Source: an uncultured Lachnospiraceae bacterium
GTDB lineage: Bacteria; Bacillota; Clostridia; Lachnospirales; Lachnospiraceae
Direction of reading: 5' to 3'
Assembly (NCBI GenBank): GCA_910577645.1
Contig: CAJTOL010000034.1
Coordinates: 1 to 33,151, forward strand
Length of the DNA: 33,151 bases
The notes below the pieces were generated by a model. That model had not been told where the DNA came from, made no database searches, and saw only the letters and a program-made list of their open reading frames with translations. Positions within the stretch are counted from its first letter, which is position 1. Each line of letters starts with the position of its first letter. Positions 24,501 through 32,776 of this stretch are shown here, one piece after another. A program made the translations under genes and the position numbers.

Positions 24501-24529
24501 ATTCTAGCACATTTTGTGTCCGGACGCAA
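24501..24529 (-). promoter_or_regulatory. Sigma-A promoter of thrC
   Basis: TTGCGT (24529-24524), a 17-bp spacer and TAGAAT (24506-24501) on the minus strand, about 50 bases upstream of the ATG. No T-box or other riboswitch is visible in the short leader. Confidence 0.6.
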
Positions 24530-24585
24530 GGTGAATATTGCGTCCGGCGTACATTTGTCTGTTTTGCACATACAAACCAAATAAA

Positions 24586-24640
24586 AACAGACGGTTTTCT
24601 GCCAGCATTGTCTGCTGATAGAAAACCGCCTTGTTTCAGA
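24586..24640 (-). terminator. Terminator of the catabolic operon
   Basis: GGCGGTTTTCT pairs with AGAAAACCGTC, with an inner GCA/TGC stem, then TGTTTTTATTT on the minus strand. It lies about 25 bases past the D-aminoacylase stop. It shares CTGCTGATAGAA with the hairpin loop at 19240-19320. Confidence 0.9.
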
Positions 24641-24662
24641 AAGCTTTTATCTTTTCTTCCGT

Positions 24663-26264
24663 TTATTTCACTGCCTTATCTTTCATGCGAAGGACTTTTC
24701 CGCTTCTTGCCCCGGTATGGTTCTCTCCTGCGATTACGGTCTGGCCGTTGATCAGGACATATTTGATACCTTCCGGATACTGGATGGGGTCTACAAAGGT
24801 TCCTTTGTCAATTACCGTGTCCTTATCAAAAATGGTAATATCTGCAAAGTAGCCTTCCTTAATCTGGCCCCTGCCGGCAATAAGGAACGTCTCCGCCGGC
24901 TTCTTGGTCATCTTATAGATGGCTTCTTCCAGAGACAGCGCTTTATCTTCTCTTACGTACTTGCCGAGGATTCTGGTAAATGCGCCGTATACTCTTGGGT
25001 GGGGCTTGCCGCCTAAAAGGCCGTCGGTGCACGCATTCATTTCCGGACGCTTCATAAACAGCTGAACGTGCTCTTCGGTGCCGTAGAAGTCTACCATACC
25101 AACTGCGTTTTCTTCCTCTAACAACAGGTCAAAGGTTGCCTCATAAGCGTCTTTGCCTCTTAACTGGCCAAGCTGGGTTAAGCTTAAGCCGATAGCATCC
25201 TGGTTCTTCTGTGTCTTAACGCTGGTTACGAAAATACCGTCTAAACCGGCAAACTCCACGAAGTTGTCCCATCCGGGGATGCCGTGCTCAATGTCGTAAA
25301 TCATTTTTTTGCGGAGTTCTGGATCTGCCAGGCGCTCTACTACCTTGTCGGTGCCGCCGTCATGTACCCAGGGAGGAAGGATAACTCCCAGCATCGTACT
25401 GCCTGCAACGTAAGGATATTGGTCAAAGGATACCCGGATGCCTTCTGCTTTTGCCTTTTCCAGCAGTTCAATTACCTTGTCAATCTTATCCCAGTTTTTC
25501 TTACCGCAAACCTTGAAATGAGAATAGTGAATCTTAACTCCGGACTCGCGGCCAATCTTAATAACCTCTTCCATGGAATCTAAGATGGTGTCAGCCTCGC
25601 TTCTCTGGTGAATAACAAAGATACCGTCATATTCCGCAACAACCTTACACATCTCAATAATCTCTTTAGACTCAGAGTATGCACAGGGCATATAAATCAG
25701 GCCGGTGGAAAGGCCTACGGCTCCGGCTTCCATTTCTCTGCGGGTGATTTCGCACATTGCCTTTAATTCCTCGTCATCCGGCAGGCGGTTGTCTAATCCC
25801 ATAGCTTCCATACGGATATTGCCGTGAGGAACCAGATAACACTCATTTAATCCGGGCTTTGCCTCCTCGATCATCTTTAAGTAGCCCGCAGTGGTCTCAA
25901 ACTCCCAGTTAATATTGTCGCTGTCCCCGTCCAAACCGGCCAGGTTCTTTCTCCAGGGACTGATATACTTAACGGGAAGGGGAGCCATAGAAATTCCGTC
26001 CTGACCTAATACCTCGGTGGTAACGCCCTGACGCACTTTAGGCAGGATCTCCGGATTCTCCAGAATCTGTAAGTCGCTGTGGCTGTGGGTATCAATAAAT
26101 CCGGGAGCTACTATCAGGCCCTTTGCATCAATAACTTCTACACCCTCTTCCGGCTGGATATCTCCGATTTTTACGATTTTCTCATCCTCAATTAAAACAT
26201 TTGCCTCATAACCGGCTCTGCCGCTGCCGTCTATGATGGTTCCGTTTACGATTAATTTTTTCAT
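24663..26264 (-). CDS. N-acyl-D-amino-acid deacylase (D-aminoacylase) family amidohydrolase
   Basis: Metal-dependent amidohydrolase, about 533 aa. The start is MKKLIVNGTIIDGSGR at 26264 with AAAGGGG 9 bases before; the longer frame to 26354 has no family match in its first 30 residues. GFIDTHSHSD carries the HxH metal pair. EVLGQDGIS, HYSHFKVCG (metal His), FDQYPYVAGSTML and the late ADITIFD follow the D-aminoacylase pattern. Relatives remove acyl groups from D-amino acids or open cyclic amides; the exact substrate is unknown. It is the last gene of the sigma54 operon. Confidence 0.85.
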   Translation of the reverse strand: MKKLIVNGTIIDGSGRAGYEANVLIEDEKIVKIGDIQPEEGVEVIDAKGLIVAPGFIDTHSHSDLQILENPEILPKVRQGVTTEVLGQDGISMAPLPVKYISPWRKNLAGLDGDSDNINWEFETTAGYLKMIEEAKPGLNECYLVPHGNIRMEAMGLDNRLPDDEELKAMCEITRREMEAGAVGLSTGLIYMPCAYSESKEIIEMCKVVAEYDGIFVIHQRSEADTILDSMEEVIKIGRESGVKIHYSHFKVCGKKNWDKIDKVIELLEKAKAEGIRVSFDQYPYVAGSTMLGVILPPWVHDGGTDKVVERLADPELRKKMIYDIEHGIPGWDNFVEFAGLDGIFVTSVKTQKNQDAIGLSLTQLGQLRGKDAYEATFDLLLEEENAVGMVDFYGTEEHVQLFMKRPEMNACTDGLLGGKPHPRVYGAFTRILGKYVREDKALSLEEAIYKMTKKPAETFLIAGRGQIKEGYFADITIFDKDTVIDKGTFVDPIQYPEGIKYVLINGQTVIAGENHTGARSGKVLRMKDKAVK

Positions 26265-26320
26265 ATGAAATAACCCCTTTCTCGCCCTTAAAGGCAACCT
26301 GATTTTCCTTCTTAAGCCCC

Positions 26321-26342
26321 GGCGCCGCTTTTTTGCGGCGCC
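26321..26342 (-). other. Intercistronic GC hairpin between symporter and D-aminoacylase
   Basis: GGCGCCGC and GCGGCGCC flank a loop of six identical bases (AAAAAA on the transcript). It has no U-tract, so it is more likely an mRNA-stability or partial-termination element than a full terminator. Confidence 0.55.
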
Positions 26343-26356
26343 GCCAATCTTCAACC

Positions 26357-27838
26357 TTAAGCTTCGTTGTCAAACTCAATAGCCGGAGCCGCAGGGACGC
26401 CAGCCGCCCGATCTATTGCAGATACTGCAAAAATTACGATAAATGCCACGATACCGCCGGGAACCATTGCGCTTAATCCCCATGGAGTATTCAAACCATA
26501 AATCCAGACTGCCGCTACAATAGTGCCGACTACGATGGAGATAAAACCGGCTCTCTTGGTTACGTTCTTATAGAACAGGCCGCAGATAAATGCCGCGAAA
26601 GGACCGGCGCTTCTCAGTGCAAATGCCCCCATCATAACGCTGATGATATTGGAAGCAGTTAGTGCGATGGTCAAGCCTACACCACCTACGATTACCATAA
26701 TAACTCTGGAGATCCAGATTTCTTTCTGGTCGTCCTGTTTGCCCTTATTGATGTAAGGACGGAACACATCGTTGGTGAACATGGTTGCAGTTCCGATCAT
26801 ATTTCCGGAGGCGCTGCTCATGGTAGCCGCTACTACAGATGCCAGTACAATACCGGCAATAATTGCGGGAGCAAACTGCATAGTCGCATCTGCCAGTGCA
26901 TTCTTCTGTGCTCCGCCTGCTGCGTAGCCGTCAATACAGGTGTACGCCATTAAACCAATAATTGCAGGAACGATTGCATATGCTGCGGATAAAATACCAG
27001 CGATTAAGGAACCTAATTTTGCGGATTTTCCATCCTTTGCAGAGCAGAATGTCTGAACGATTTCCTGCCCGGTAGGGAAGGTCATAAAATACATTGCAAT
27101 ATAGCCGATAATGGTGGTTGCTCCAACTTTGGTCATGCTCAGCAGGTCTAAATAATTTCCGCTTGCATCCGCAACGGTCTCTGCCTGTGCAAACAAGTTT
27201 GAAAAGCCGCCTACTGCTCCGCTGTTTACCATTACGAACATGGCAATGGTCATACCGATAGTGATAAAGAATACGTGCATCAGGTTAGCCGCCGCTACAG
27301 ACTGGAATCCGCCTACCATGGTGTAGATAATTACCACTACTGTAATAATAGACGCGGCAATCGCAAATTCCAGGCCGGTTACTACATTAATAATAGATGC
27401 CGTTGCAATAATCTGAGCTCCGGTTGCCATAAACAGCGCGGCAATAGAGGTAAATGCGGTAAAAATGTGAGATGCCTTACCGTAACGCTTTTCAATAATC
27501 TGCGGAACCGTGCTGGCCTGTGCCTTACGGAAATATGGCGCGATAAAGGAAACCAATACAAATCCAATACCTGCCGCAATTACGTACCAGCAGGCAGATA
27601 AGCCGTAGGCGTAAACATTAGTCGCAATACCTGTGGTACTTGCGCCGCCGGTATTCGCTGCAAACAGGGTGCCTGCCAGCACTACCGGGCCTAAAGATTT
27701 ACTGGCCATCAGGAAGTCGTCATTGCTCTGCTTTTCCGCTTTTTTCTGTTTACTTTTGGATACTACCAATCCTAAAATAATAGTAGCAATCATGTAGATA
27801 AAAATAATCGCCAATGCGGTAACTTGTTTACTGCTCAT
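26357..27838 (-). CDS. Sodium:solute symporter (SSS family)
   Basis: Sodium-driven importer, 493 aa, about 13 helices. Family marks include DDFLMASKSLGPVVLAGTLFAANTGGAST near the start, VPQIIEKRYG, YTMVGGFQSVAAANLMHVFF and the ASVVAATMSSASGNMIGTATM sodium-site helix. The family covers sugar, amino acid, nucleobase and carboxylate carriers; the operon context favours an amino-acid derivative. GGGGGAA precedes the ATG. It lies 68 bases after ygeY. Confidence 0.92.
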   Translation of the reverse strand: MSSKQVTALAIIFIYMIATIILGLVVSKSKQKKAEKQSNDDFLMASKSLGPVVLAGTLFAANTGGASTTGIATNVYAYGLSACWYVIAAGIGFVLVSFIAPYFRKAQASTVPQIIEKRYGKASHIFTAFTSIAALFMATGAQIIATASIINVVTGLEFAIAASIITVVVIIYTMVGGFQSVAAANLMHVFFITIGMTIAMFVMVNSGAVGGFSNLFAQAETVADASGNYLDLLSMTKVGATTIIGYIAMYFMTFPTGQEIVQTFCSAKDGKSAKLGSLIAGILSAAYAIVPAIIGLMAYTCIDGYAAGGAQKNALADATMQFAPAIIAGIVLASVVAATMSSASGNMIGTATMFTNDVFRPYINKGKQDDQKEIWISRVIMVIVGGVGLTIALTASNIISVMMGAFALRSAGPFAAFICGLFYKNVTKRAGFISIVVGTIVAAVWIYGLNTPWGLSAMVPGGIVAFIVIFAVSAIDRAAGVPAAPAIEFDNEA

Positions 27839-27906
27839 TCTGATTCCCCCAATTCTCTTTTATTAAGCTCTACAGAGCCCCTTTTTCTCATTTCCACGGC
27901 AGTTGA

Positions 27907-29091
27907 CTATTTCAACAGCGCTTTCATGGTTCCGTAATAACACTCGGTTACCTTGTAAAGCTGGTCAATCTCAATATGTTCGTTTACGGTGTGAGCCAGG
28001 TTTTCTCTGGACGGGCCAAGGCCAATGGTCTTAATTCCGGCCTCGCCTGCGTAGTGGCTGCCGTTGGTGCAGAAGTTGTACTGAGTAATGGCGGGATCAA
28101 ATCCCATGTCCTTTAACTGGCCGTATACTGTCTGCACAAAATCCGCATCCTCATCATAAAGCCATCCCGGGAAGAATCTCTCGCCTTCAATCTGGTTGCC
28201 GGTATAGCACATTTCTTTTCCCACTGCATAGGAAGCCTTTACTTTCAGCTCCGGATCCTCTGCCATCAGCTTGTCAAGCAGCTCTTGAATAGGAGCCAAA
28301 ACGCTTTCCTTTGTTTCTCCTACCAGCAGCCGTCTGTCATAGGTTGCACGACAGTACTCCGGAACTACGGAAGCGCCCGGATACGGAGAAGACTTAATAT
28401 CCGTCAGTTCTAAAATGCCGTCCCCAAGCACAGGATGGTGGGTGGGCTCCAGGGTGCGGATTGCCTCAATAACCTTTGCCATCTTGTAAACGGAGTTAAT
28501 TCCCTTTTCCGGGTTAGCTGAGTGACAGGGCTTGCCAAAGGTCTCAACCACTATCTCGGCCCGGCCTCTCTGACCAATTTTTAAGTTCAACTGGGAAGCT
28601 TCGCCAATTACAACGTAATCCGGCTTTACAAAGCTGCTGATCTCTCTTGCCGCAACTCCCTCAAAGCACTCCTCATGTACAACGCCTGCTACATAAATTT
28701 CTCCGGGGAAGTCTCTCCCTGTGTCTTCTGCATAGTTAGCTGCCGCACAGATAAAAGCGGCTACAGACCCCTTCATATCGCTGGTTCCTCTCCCGTAAAT
28801 CTTGCCGTCGTGAATCTCAGCGCCAAATGGAGGGAATTCCCAAACCGTCTCGTCGGTTACCGGAACCGTATCAATATGTCCGTCAAACAGAATCTTCTTG
28901 CCCGGGCGTTTTCCCTTGATGCATCCGATAATATTGCCGTACTTGTCAATGGTAATTTCATCGAATCCTTTCTCGGTCATGGCTTCCTTGATGGCAGCGG
29001 ATACCTTATCCTCGCCGCCGGAATAGCTTTTTGCCTGAATCAGCTTCCTGCATAATGCAATAACGTCTTCCTGTCTCTTGTTTTCTAACAT
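27907..29091 (-). CDS. ygeY: M20-family metallohydrolase, YgeY type
   Basis: 394 aa. Two-zinc M20 architecture: FDGHIDTVP (H72, D74), GRGTSDMKG, HEECFEG and GEAS supply the usual ligands; the small dimer domain covers roughly 180-300; the late NGSHYAGEAGIKTIGLGP carries a final histidine region. It matches the YgeY group (named 'selenium metabolism-linked hydrolase'), which travels with ygeX. It probably cleaves an amide or ureido bond of a small substrate. GGAGGGG lies before the ATG, 12 bases after ygeX. Assignment to YgeY rather than generic M20 rests on sequence plus this neighbour. Confidence 0.9.
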   Translation of the reverse strand: MLENKRQEDVIALCRKLIQAKSYSGGEDKVSAAIKEAMTEKGFDEITIDKYGNIIGCIKGKRPGKKILFDGHIDTVPVTDETVWEFPPFGAEIHDGKIYGRGTSDMKGSVAAFICAAANYAEDTGRDFPGEIYVAGVVHEECFEGVAAREISSFVKPDYVVIGEASQLNLKIGQRGRAEIVVETFGKPCHSANPEKGINSVYKMAKVIEAIRTLEPTHHPVLGDGILELTDIKSSPYPGASVVPEYCRATYDRRLLVGETKESVLAPIQELLDKLMAEDPELKVKASYAVGKEMCYTGNQIEGERFFPGWLYDEDADFVQTVYGQLKDMGFDPAITQYNFCTNGSHYAGEAGIKTIGLGPSRENLAHTVNEHIEIDQLYKVTECYYGTMKALLK

Positions 29092-29103
29092 TTCTTTCCC
29101 CTC

Positions 29104-30309
29104 CTATTTGTTATAACTGGAATCTTTGCCATCCCATACAATTGCCTTATAGTTTTCCTTGTCTGTGTCGCCTTCCGTGCTAAAGCAGAGAACCCTGGAA
29201 TTCTCGTCCAGCTTTAAGGCCTCCTTTAAATGAGCCAGAGCCGGGTTGGTTAAAATCTCCGCAATACATCCCACAGTTGCCGCTCCGCTCTCGCCGGAAA
29301 TCACCCGGTCATCTCCCTTAGGCGGATTCCCCAACATTCTCATTCCCTTTGCCGCCGCATAATCCGGGCAGGAAATGAAATTGTCTGCGTAGTCATTTAA
29401 TACCTTCCAGCCGATGCTGCAGGGTTCTCCGCATGCCAGGCCGGCCATAATCGTGTCCATGTCTCCGGTTACAAAGTGAAGCTGTCCGTCGTCTGCCTCA
29501 GCTGTCCGGAATAAGCAGTCCGCCTTGTTGGGCTCTACAATGGTGATAATCGGACGGTCTTCTCCGTAAACACTGGAGAACAAACCGGTTACTGCCCCTG
29601 CCAAGGATCCGACTCCTGCCTGTAAGAATATATGGGTGGGCTTTTCCTCCAGCTGCTCCAAAGTCTCATAGCCCATGGTGGCGTACCCCTGCATAATCCA
29701 TGTGGGGATATCCTCGTAACCGTCCCAGGCAGTATCCTGAACCATAACCCAGCCGTTCTTTTCAGCCTGGCTGTTTGCCAGTCTTACGGCCTCATCGTAG
29801 TTCATATCGGTGATGGAAGCATCTGCGCCTTCTGCCTTAATGTTGTTCAGACGCTCCAGGGCACTTCCCTTTGGCATGTAAACAACCGCCTTCTGTTTTA
29901 ACTGATTTGCTGTCCAGGCAACGCCTCTTCCATGGTTGCCGTCAGTGGCAGTGACAAAAGTAATCTCGCCTAGCTTTTCCCGAACCTCATCCGACACCAT
30001 CTTGTCATAGGGCAGCTGTGAAATGTCCATCCCCAGTTTCTGGGCCAGATAATTGCCGATTGCAAAACTGCCTCCCAATACCTTAAAGGCATTCAGTCCG
30101 AAGCGGTAAGATTCATCTTTAACCCGGAGTCCTCCGATTCCCAGTTCTTTTGCCAATCCGTCTAAGTTTGCCAATGGAGTCTTTTCATAAACCGGGAAGC
30201 TTTGATGGAAGCCGCATACCTTGCCTACGGTTTCTTTATTTAAAAATTCCAGGCCGTATTTAGGTCCGGCCTTCCGCTCCCGGTGAACTAATTTAAATTC
30301 TTCTTTCAC
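29104..30309 (-). CDS. ygeX: Diaminopropionate ammonia-lyase
   Basis: PLP enzyme of fold type II that turns 2,3-diaminopropionate into pyruvate and two ammonia. It is 401 aa. The PLP lysine is K76 in GLNAFKVLGG; TDGNHGRGV (about 122-130) and QDTAWDGYED (about 191-200) hold the acidic residues that in the E. coli enzyme act on D and L isomers; AGVGSLAG is the phosphate loop. The start is GTG at 30309 with AGGAGG 8 bases upstream. It is the first gene after the sigma54 promoter. Confidence 0.95.
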   Translation of the reverse strand: MKEEFKLVHRERKAGPKYGLEFLNKETVGKVCGFHQSFPVYEKTPLANLDGLAKELGIGGLRVKDESYRFGLNAFKVLGGSFAIGNYLAQKLGMDISQLPYDKMVSDEVREKLGEITFVTATDGNHGRGVAWTANQLKQKAVVYMPKGSALERLNNIKAEGADASITDMNYDEAVRLANSQAEKNGWVMVQDTAWDGYEDIPTWIMQGYATMGYETLEQLEEKPTHIFLQAGVGSLAGAVTGLFSSVYGEDRPIITIVEPNKADCLFRTAEADDGQLHFVTGDMDTIMAGLACGEPCSIGWKVLNDYADNFISCPDYAAAKGMRMLGNPPKGDDRVISGESGAATVGCIAEILTNPALAHLKEALKLDENSRVLCFSTEGDTDKENYKAIVWDGKDSSYNK

Positions 30310-30346
30310 GTTTTCTACCTCCTGTTGTTCTCTGCTAATGGTTATA

Positions 30347-30362
30347 GCAACAGATGTGCCAA
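30347..30362 (-). promoter_or_regulatory. Sigma54 (-24/-12) promoter of the ygeX operon
   Basis: On the minus strand TTGGCACATCTGTTGC: GG (30360-30359), ten bases, then GC (30348-30347), close to consensus TGGCAC-N5-TTGC. The start site would be near 30335, about 26 bases before the GTG. The encoded upstream activator has the GAFTGA loop, so promoter and activator agree. Confidence 0.9.
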
Positions 30363-30398
30363 TTCCTGGATTTTGCTGATTTTTTTAACTATTTTGTC

Positions 30399-30433
30399 AA
30401 AAAAAAGAGAGCCGGACACTTGATTCCAGCTCT
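30399..30433 (-). terminator. Terminator of the sigma54 activator gene
   Basis: AGAGCTGG pairs with CCGGCTCT around a 10-base loop, then CTTTTTTTT on the minus strand. It separates the activator transcript from the sigma54 promoter of ygeX and lies between the enhancer sites and that promoter. Confidence 0.9.
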
Positions 30434-30501
30434 TTTTTTCCAATTTAAGGGATATTCTGTCGTATTTTTGTTTTCCGGACGGTGGGAAGCACTTTTTCTG
30501 A

Positions 30502-30603
30502 TTCTCAATTTGAGAATCATTATCAAATTGAGAAAAGTCAGGGTTTTCAAGGCTTTTTTCTGTTTTAGGCCCTTTTTTCTTAAATTAATTCTCACTTTGA
30601 GAA
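30502..30603. promoter_or_regulatory. Three 15-bp palindromic activator sites (enhancers)
   Basis: TTCTCAA-T-TTGAGAA at 30502-30516 is perfect and extends to a 19-bp palindrome (30500-30518). TTATCAA-A-TTGAGAA at 30520-30534 has one mismatch. TTCTCAC-T-TTGAGAA at 30589-30603 has one mismatch and overlaps the last codons of the activator gene. They lie 140-260 bp upstream of the -24/-12 promoter, the right range for enhancer binding by a sigma54 activator. Confidence 0.85.
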
Positions 30604-32328
30604 ATCATCCATTTTCCGGTACAAGGTTGCCAGGCTTATCCCCAAGCTTTTGGCAGCTTCCTTTTTTCCTTCCGTGGTAGTTCCAAATCGTTCCAGGGCC
30701 CGGCCGATTGCCCGGGCTTCCAGCTCTTTTAAGGTCAGATATTCCTCCTCTTGTCTTTCTCCCGGTTTCTGCTCATCAAAGTCTACCGGCAGAGTTTCCA
30801 GATCCAGAACTCCTTCCTCCATCATATTCACCATAAATTCCATGGTATTTTCCAGTTCCCTCACATTTCCGTACCAGGGATGAGTCCGCAGGGCCATCAT
30901 AGCTTCCCCGGTAATAACCCGAAATTCTTTGCCAAACTTTCCCGCATACCGTTTGGCAAAGAAATATGCCAGATCTTCAATATCGTCAGGCCGCCTGCGA
31001 AGGGGCTCTATTCTTAAGGGGATAACGTTTAATCGGTAATACAAATCCTCCCGGAACTTTTTGGCCTCTATCATTTCCTTTAAATCCCGGTTGGTAGCGG
31101 CGATAATCCTTACATCAATGGGGATCAGCTGATTAGAGCCAATCCGCACAATCTGCCGTTCCTGAAGCACCCGCAAAAGCTTTACCTGAAGATACAGGGG
31201 CATGTCCCCGATCTCATCCAAAAACAGGACTCCCTGATCCGCCAATTCAAATTTCCCGATGCGTCCTCCCGGATCTGCCCCGGTAAAAGCGCCTTTTACA
31301 TATCCGAACAGCTCCGCCTCCAACAACGCCTCCGGGATGGCGCCACAGTTGATGGCCACAAATTTTTTCTTTTTTCGATTGCTCATTTTCCAGATAGCGG
31401 AAGCCGCCACTTCTTTACCGGTCCCGCTCTCCCCTGTAATCAGTACTGTGGACGTACTCCCGGCAATTTTTACGATTTCCTCCTTTAACCTCCGGGTACT
31501 GGAAGAGCTTCCAATAATACTGCCAAGCTCCAGGTTTCGATCCGTCCGGGTCATATCGTACATCTTTTTTGTCAATTCGTGGCTGTTGCTGAAAATTAAA
31601 ATTCGGGCAAAATGCTCGGTAGGCTCTTTCAGGTCAGAGGTCCGCCCAAAAATTGTGTACCTCTTGCCCTCCAGTTCCAGCTTATACTCCCGGCCGCCGT
31701 TGATCCGATCCCCGGTGGAGGTGATGGTCACCGGGATTCCTTCCAGAATATCAATTTTTAACTGCTTTCTGGCGCTGTTGTTGGCTGTGGTGACAGTACC
31801 GTCTTTTCCCAATACCAGGACTCCCTGCTCCATATGGTTAATCGTGTGATCCAAGGCGCTGATGATAGAAGTACGAAGCTCTGTTTCCTGCTGCTCTCCG
31901 GCTTTGGCGGCAATAAATTCCGCTATCTGGTCCAGCAGCCCCAGATAGGTGCCCATGCCATTTAAAGCGTTTTCCCGCTGATGGGAGGTGCTTCCCACAA
32001 GGCCGATAACGCCGATCATCTCGCTTCCCATGCGGATGGGTTTGGAAATCTCAATCGTCTCCCTGCAGTTTTCCCTCTGGCTGCAGTGAATGCATAAAGC
32101 GTCCCTCCCCGGCTGGGTAATAACCCTGGTCTGGCCGGTCTGCATTACGTAGCGGTACACATGGCCCTGGCCGGTCATATCCTGATTAATCTGGTTCGCG
32201 TAGAGTCCCGTCCCCGCCACCCGATAAAGAGAAGAATCCGCCACTTCCACATCAATTCCGGAAACTTCTGCCATAATGTCTGCATATTTCTGGACGGTTT
32301 TCTGGATCCTTTTTAATATACTTTCCAT
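30592..32328 (-). CDS. Sigma54-dependent transcriptional activator (YgeV/PrdR-like)
   Basis: 578 aa. Residues 1-140 form a sensory domain with a Cys cluster (C79, C82, C88 in CIHCSQRENC) and a GVIGLVG strand. A PAS domain spans about 155-250. The AAA+ domain has Walker A GESGTGKE (299-306), the sigma54-contacting GAFTGA loop (346-351), Walker B VLFLDEIGDMP and an arginine-finger region. A Fis-type HTH ends the protein (KEAAKSLGISLATLYRKM). The Cys cluster may bind a metal, Fe-S or redox signal; the inducer is unknown. GGGGAG lies 3 bases before the ATG. E. coli YgeV occupies the same place near ygeX. Confidence 0.93.
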   Translation of the reverse strand: MESILKRIQKTVQKYADIMAEVSGIDVEVADSSLYRVAGTGLYANQINQDMTGQGHVYRYVMQTGQTRVITQPGRDALCIHCSQRENCRETIEISKPIRMGSEMIGVIGLVGSTSHQRENALNGMGTYLGLLDQIAEFIAAKAGEQQETELRTSIISALDHTINHMEQGVLVLGKDGTVTTANNSARKQLKIDILEGIPVTITSTGDRINGGREYKLELEGKRYTIFGRTSDLKEPTEHFARILIFSNSHELTKKMYDMTRTDRNLELGSIIGSSSSTRRLKEEIVKIAGSTSTVLITGESGTGKEVAASAIWKMSNRKKKKFVAINCGAIPEALLEAELFGYVKGAFTGADPGGRIGKFELADQGVLFLDEIGDMPLYLQVKLLRVLQERQIVRIGSNQLIPIDVRIIAATNRDLKEMIEAKKFREDLYYRLNVIPLRIEPLRRRPDDIEDLAYFFAKRYAGKFGKEFRVITGEAMMALRTHPWYGNVRELENTMEFMVNMMEEGVLDLETLPVDFDEQKPGERQEEEYLTLKELEARAIGRALERFGTTTEGKKEAAKSLGISLATLYRKMDDFSK

Positions 32329-32379
32329 GTTGTCTCCCCCAACATTCTTTTGGCTTTGTCAAAAACAAATCCTTTATCA

Positions 32380-32709
32380 TTAATAACTATCCCATACTTT
32401 GAGAGAAAACGCAATGGAAAACGGGGTTGTCGCATATTTTACATAGAAGTCAATGGTTTTCCGGCTTTTCCATCCCCCGTACTTTACAACCAGATTTACC
32501 GGAATGTTATAGTGAAGAATCGTAGCAAATACTTTAATTCCGTACTTATGACATTGGCCAAACAAATCTATGTAAAACTGAATTCCCTCTTCATTGGGCG
32601 CTTCGTCGTCTCCATTGGGAAAAATTCTGGCACAGTTAACAGAGGTTCTGCGAATCTTAATTCCAGTGACGTTTTGTAAAGGACTTTTTGAATCAAGTTC
32701 ACAGAAAAT
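32380..32709 (-). pseudogene. Glycoside hydrolase family 1 remnant
   Basis: The open frame of 109 codons starts right after an in-frame TAA and has no ATG near its 5' end. From about GIKIRRTSVN it matches the GH1 6-phospho-beta-glucosidase pattern: RTSVNCARIFPNGDDEAPNE, FYIDLFGQCHKYGIKVFATI, LHYNIPVNLV, KYGGWKSRKTIDFYVKYA. The homology then stops and ends in an unrelated KVWDSY tail. Both the N-terminal ~60 residues and the catalytic domain with its two Glu residues are gone, so it is a dead fragment. The plus-strand frame over the same bases is a shadow. Confidence 0.82.
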
Positions 32710-32722
32710 TTACATTTCAGGG

Positions 32723-32765
32723 CAAAAAAATAGAGCCAGGAACCCGTTTTTTAGATTCCTGGCTC
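32723..32765 (-). terminator. Terminator after the nuclease-family gene
   Basis: GAGCCAGGAA pairs with TTCCTGGCTC around a 13-base loop, then TATTTTTTTG on the minus strand. It lies 12 bases past the stop codon at 32777. Confidence 0.9.
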
Positions 32766-32776
32766 ATTAGTGCCAT

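Noticed and set aside
24453..24530. T-box or other riboswitch before threonine synthase
   Set aside because: The leader is only about 40-50 bases and carries no T-box sequence or terminator-antiterminator pair.
26265..26354. 30-residue N-terminal extension of the D-aminoacylase
   Set aside because: It is basic, has no family match, overlaps an intercistronic hairpin and lies before a good ribosome-binding site.
32350..32679. 109-aa plus-strand open frame
   Set aside because: It is antisense to the glycoside hydrolase family 1 remnant, which has clear family similarity on the minus strand; the plus frame matches nothing.
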